A stretch of DNA of 21,999 nt. It comes from Pseudomonadota bacterium (GTDB taxonomy: Bacteria; Pseudomonadota; Alphaproteobacteria; Rs-D84). The notes below the pieces were generated by a model. It saw only the letters and a list, made by a program, of their open reading frames with translations, made no database searches and was not told where the DNA came from. Where the stretch lies: NCBI GenBank assembly GCA_030531915.1, contig JAUNMD010000007.1, forward strand, positions 1-21,999, read 5' to 3'. Both the position numbers and the translations under genes were made by a program. Shown here in pieces: positions 21,454 to 21,999 of the stretch (the first letter of the stretch is position 1; each line of letters starts with the position of its first letter).

Positions 21454-21462
21454 AAATCCCGC

Positions 21463-21538
21463 GTTCCCATAGTTCAACAGGATAGAACAAGTTCCTCCTA
21501 AGAATTAGATCCAGGTTCGAGCCCCGGTGGGAACGCCA
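21463..21538 (+). tRNA. tRNA-Arg (anticodon CCU)
   Basis: A complete 76-nt cloverleaf: acceptor GTTCCCA/TGGGAAC (7 bp, perfect), T8-A9, D stem GTTC/GAAC with the GG pair in the loop, and anticodon stem AGTTC/GAATT with loop CTCCTAA. The anticodon is therefore CCT, reading the rare arginine codon AGG. The variable loop is AGAT and the T loop TTCGAGC. The T stem CCAGG/CCCGG has one A·C mismatch. The discriminator is G73 and CCA is encoded (21536-21538). Confidence 0.95.
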
Positions 21539-21576
21539 ATTTGCATTCTTTCCGCATGCAACACGTCCGTTTTTGC

Positions 21577-21605
21577 TTGCAATAAAATTTCAAATGTTTT
21601 ATGAT
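21577..21605 (+). promoter_or_regulatory. Sigma70-type promoter of the exported tail-fibre-like gene
   Basis: TTGCAA (21577-21582) and TATGAT (21600-21605) are 17 bp apart, placing the start site about 24 nt before the GTG start codon. The -35 sequence is the same as in the two promoters just upstream. Confidence 0.65.
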
Positions 21606-21635
21606 TGCATCAAAGTTTTATGGAGGGTATGTGTC

Positions 21636-21998
21636 GTGATTTATCGTGGGTTGATTTTGGGGCTGGTTGTGTTTGGCGCGCCATCGTTGGCGATGGCCAG
21701 TATCCCCAGCAGTGCAAATATGCAGGAAAAAATCAACACCGCAATGTCGGCACACGCCAATAATACCGATAACCCACACCAAGTGACCAAGGAACAGGTT
21801 GGTTTGGGTAACGTTCCGAATATTGATGTGTCAAATGCGTCTAATCTGGCGTCTGGTACGGTTGATGTCGCGCGTTTGCCGGTGGGCACAACCACGGGCA
21901 CGGTTGCATCGGGTGGGGACACGCGCTTTGATACATTGCCAACAACAACGCCCGACGGCACACCACCGGCGGGGCGCGTATACGTATGGTTTAATTGA
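21636..21998 (+). CDS. Small exported protein with phage tail-fibre-type repeat
   Basis: From the GTG at 21636 (TGGAGGG 8 nt upstream) this is a 120-residue protein with a good Sec signal peptide (MIYRGLILGLVVFGAPSLAMA). The mature part contains NPHQVTKEQVGLGNVPN (46-62), the short repeat typical of T4-like and other phage tail fibres (NPHxVTKxQVGLGNVxN). It is followed by NLASGTVDVARLP (70-82), also typical of tail-fibre shafts, and a Gly/Thr/Pro-rich end (PPAGRVYVWFN). It closes with TGA at the very end of the window. A longer in-frame ATG start at 21573 crosses the promoter and lacks a ribosome-binding site. No other phage gene is visible nearby. It could be the first gene of an exported fibre locus, or an N-terminal fragment of a longer ancestral fibre protein. 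Confidence 0.8.
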   Translation: MIYRGLILGLVVFGAPSLAMASIPSSANMQEKINTAMSAHANNTDNPHQVTKEQVGLGNVPNIDVSNASNLASGTVDVARLPVGTTTGTVASGGDTRFDTLPTTTPDGTPPAGRVYVWFN

Positions 21999-21999
21999 T

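Noticed and set aside
20973..21455. 160-codon plus-strand frame opposite the IHF/HU gene
   Set aside because: It begins inside repeat copy D, crosses a terminator and is antisense to a well-supported gene.

Overview
The window looks like chromosomal DNA of an alphaproteobacterium with moderate GC content, possibly an uncultured or host-associated lineage. This is inferred from the short bacterial-type ProS, the rpmF-plsX pair, an olsB-olsA pair and an IHF/HU protein. Leucine codons are strongly biased towards TTG. No plasmid, transposase, integrase, CRISPR array or complete prophage is visible.

Left part (1-5741): the 3' two thirds of rpoC, a small HAD-type phosphatase-like gene, then rpmF and plsX separated by a terminator-like hairpin. 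A block of dispersed repeats follows, then mraZ alone on the minus strand with its own sigma70-like promoter and terminator, without the usual dcw partners.

Middle part (5742-11890): an orphan 111-residue protein with a long structured leader and structured trailer; a minus-strand ClsC/YmdC-like phospholipase D lipoprotein; a 699-residue exported Cys-x6-Cys repeat protein; a second repeat block; and a divergent MerR regulator/secreted flavodoxin pair sharing a textbook 19-bp-spacer MerR promoter.

Right part (11891-21999): hemW and an M13 metallopeptidase (minus strand); a beta-barrel-like outer-membrane protein followed by an MltB-type lytic transglycosylase; the overlapping series olsB-olsA-proS (ornithine lipid synthesis plus prolyl-tRNA synthetase); an IHF-alpha-like gene (minus strand); tRNA-Arg(CCU); and a small Sec-exported protein with a phage tail-fibre-type repeat motif.

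The main themes are membrane and envelope biogenesis (plsX, olsBA, PLD, OMP, MltB, M13 peptidase) and a family of modular intergenic repeats. These repeats sit next to near-identical GGGGC/GCCCC terminators at four places. The most unusual items are the modular repeat family with its octamer arrays, the exported Cys-x6-Cys protein and its shared N-terminal motif, the exported flavodoxin under MerR-type control, the orphan 6031 locus, and the exported tail-fibre-like protein. I found no clear multi-gene defence system or other wholly new system.
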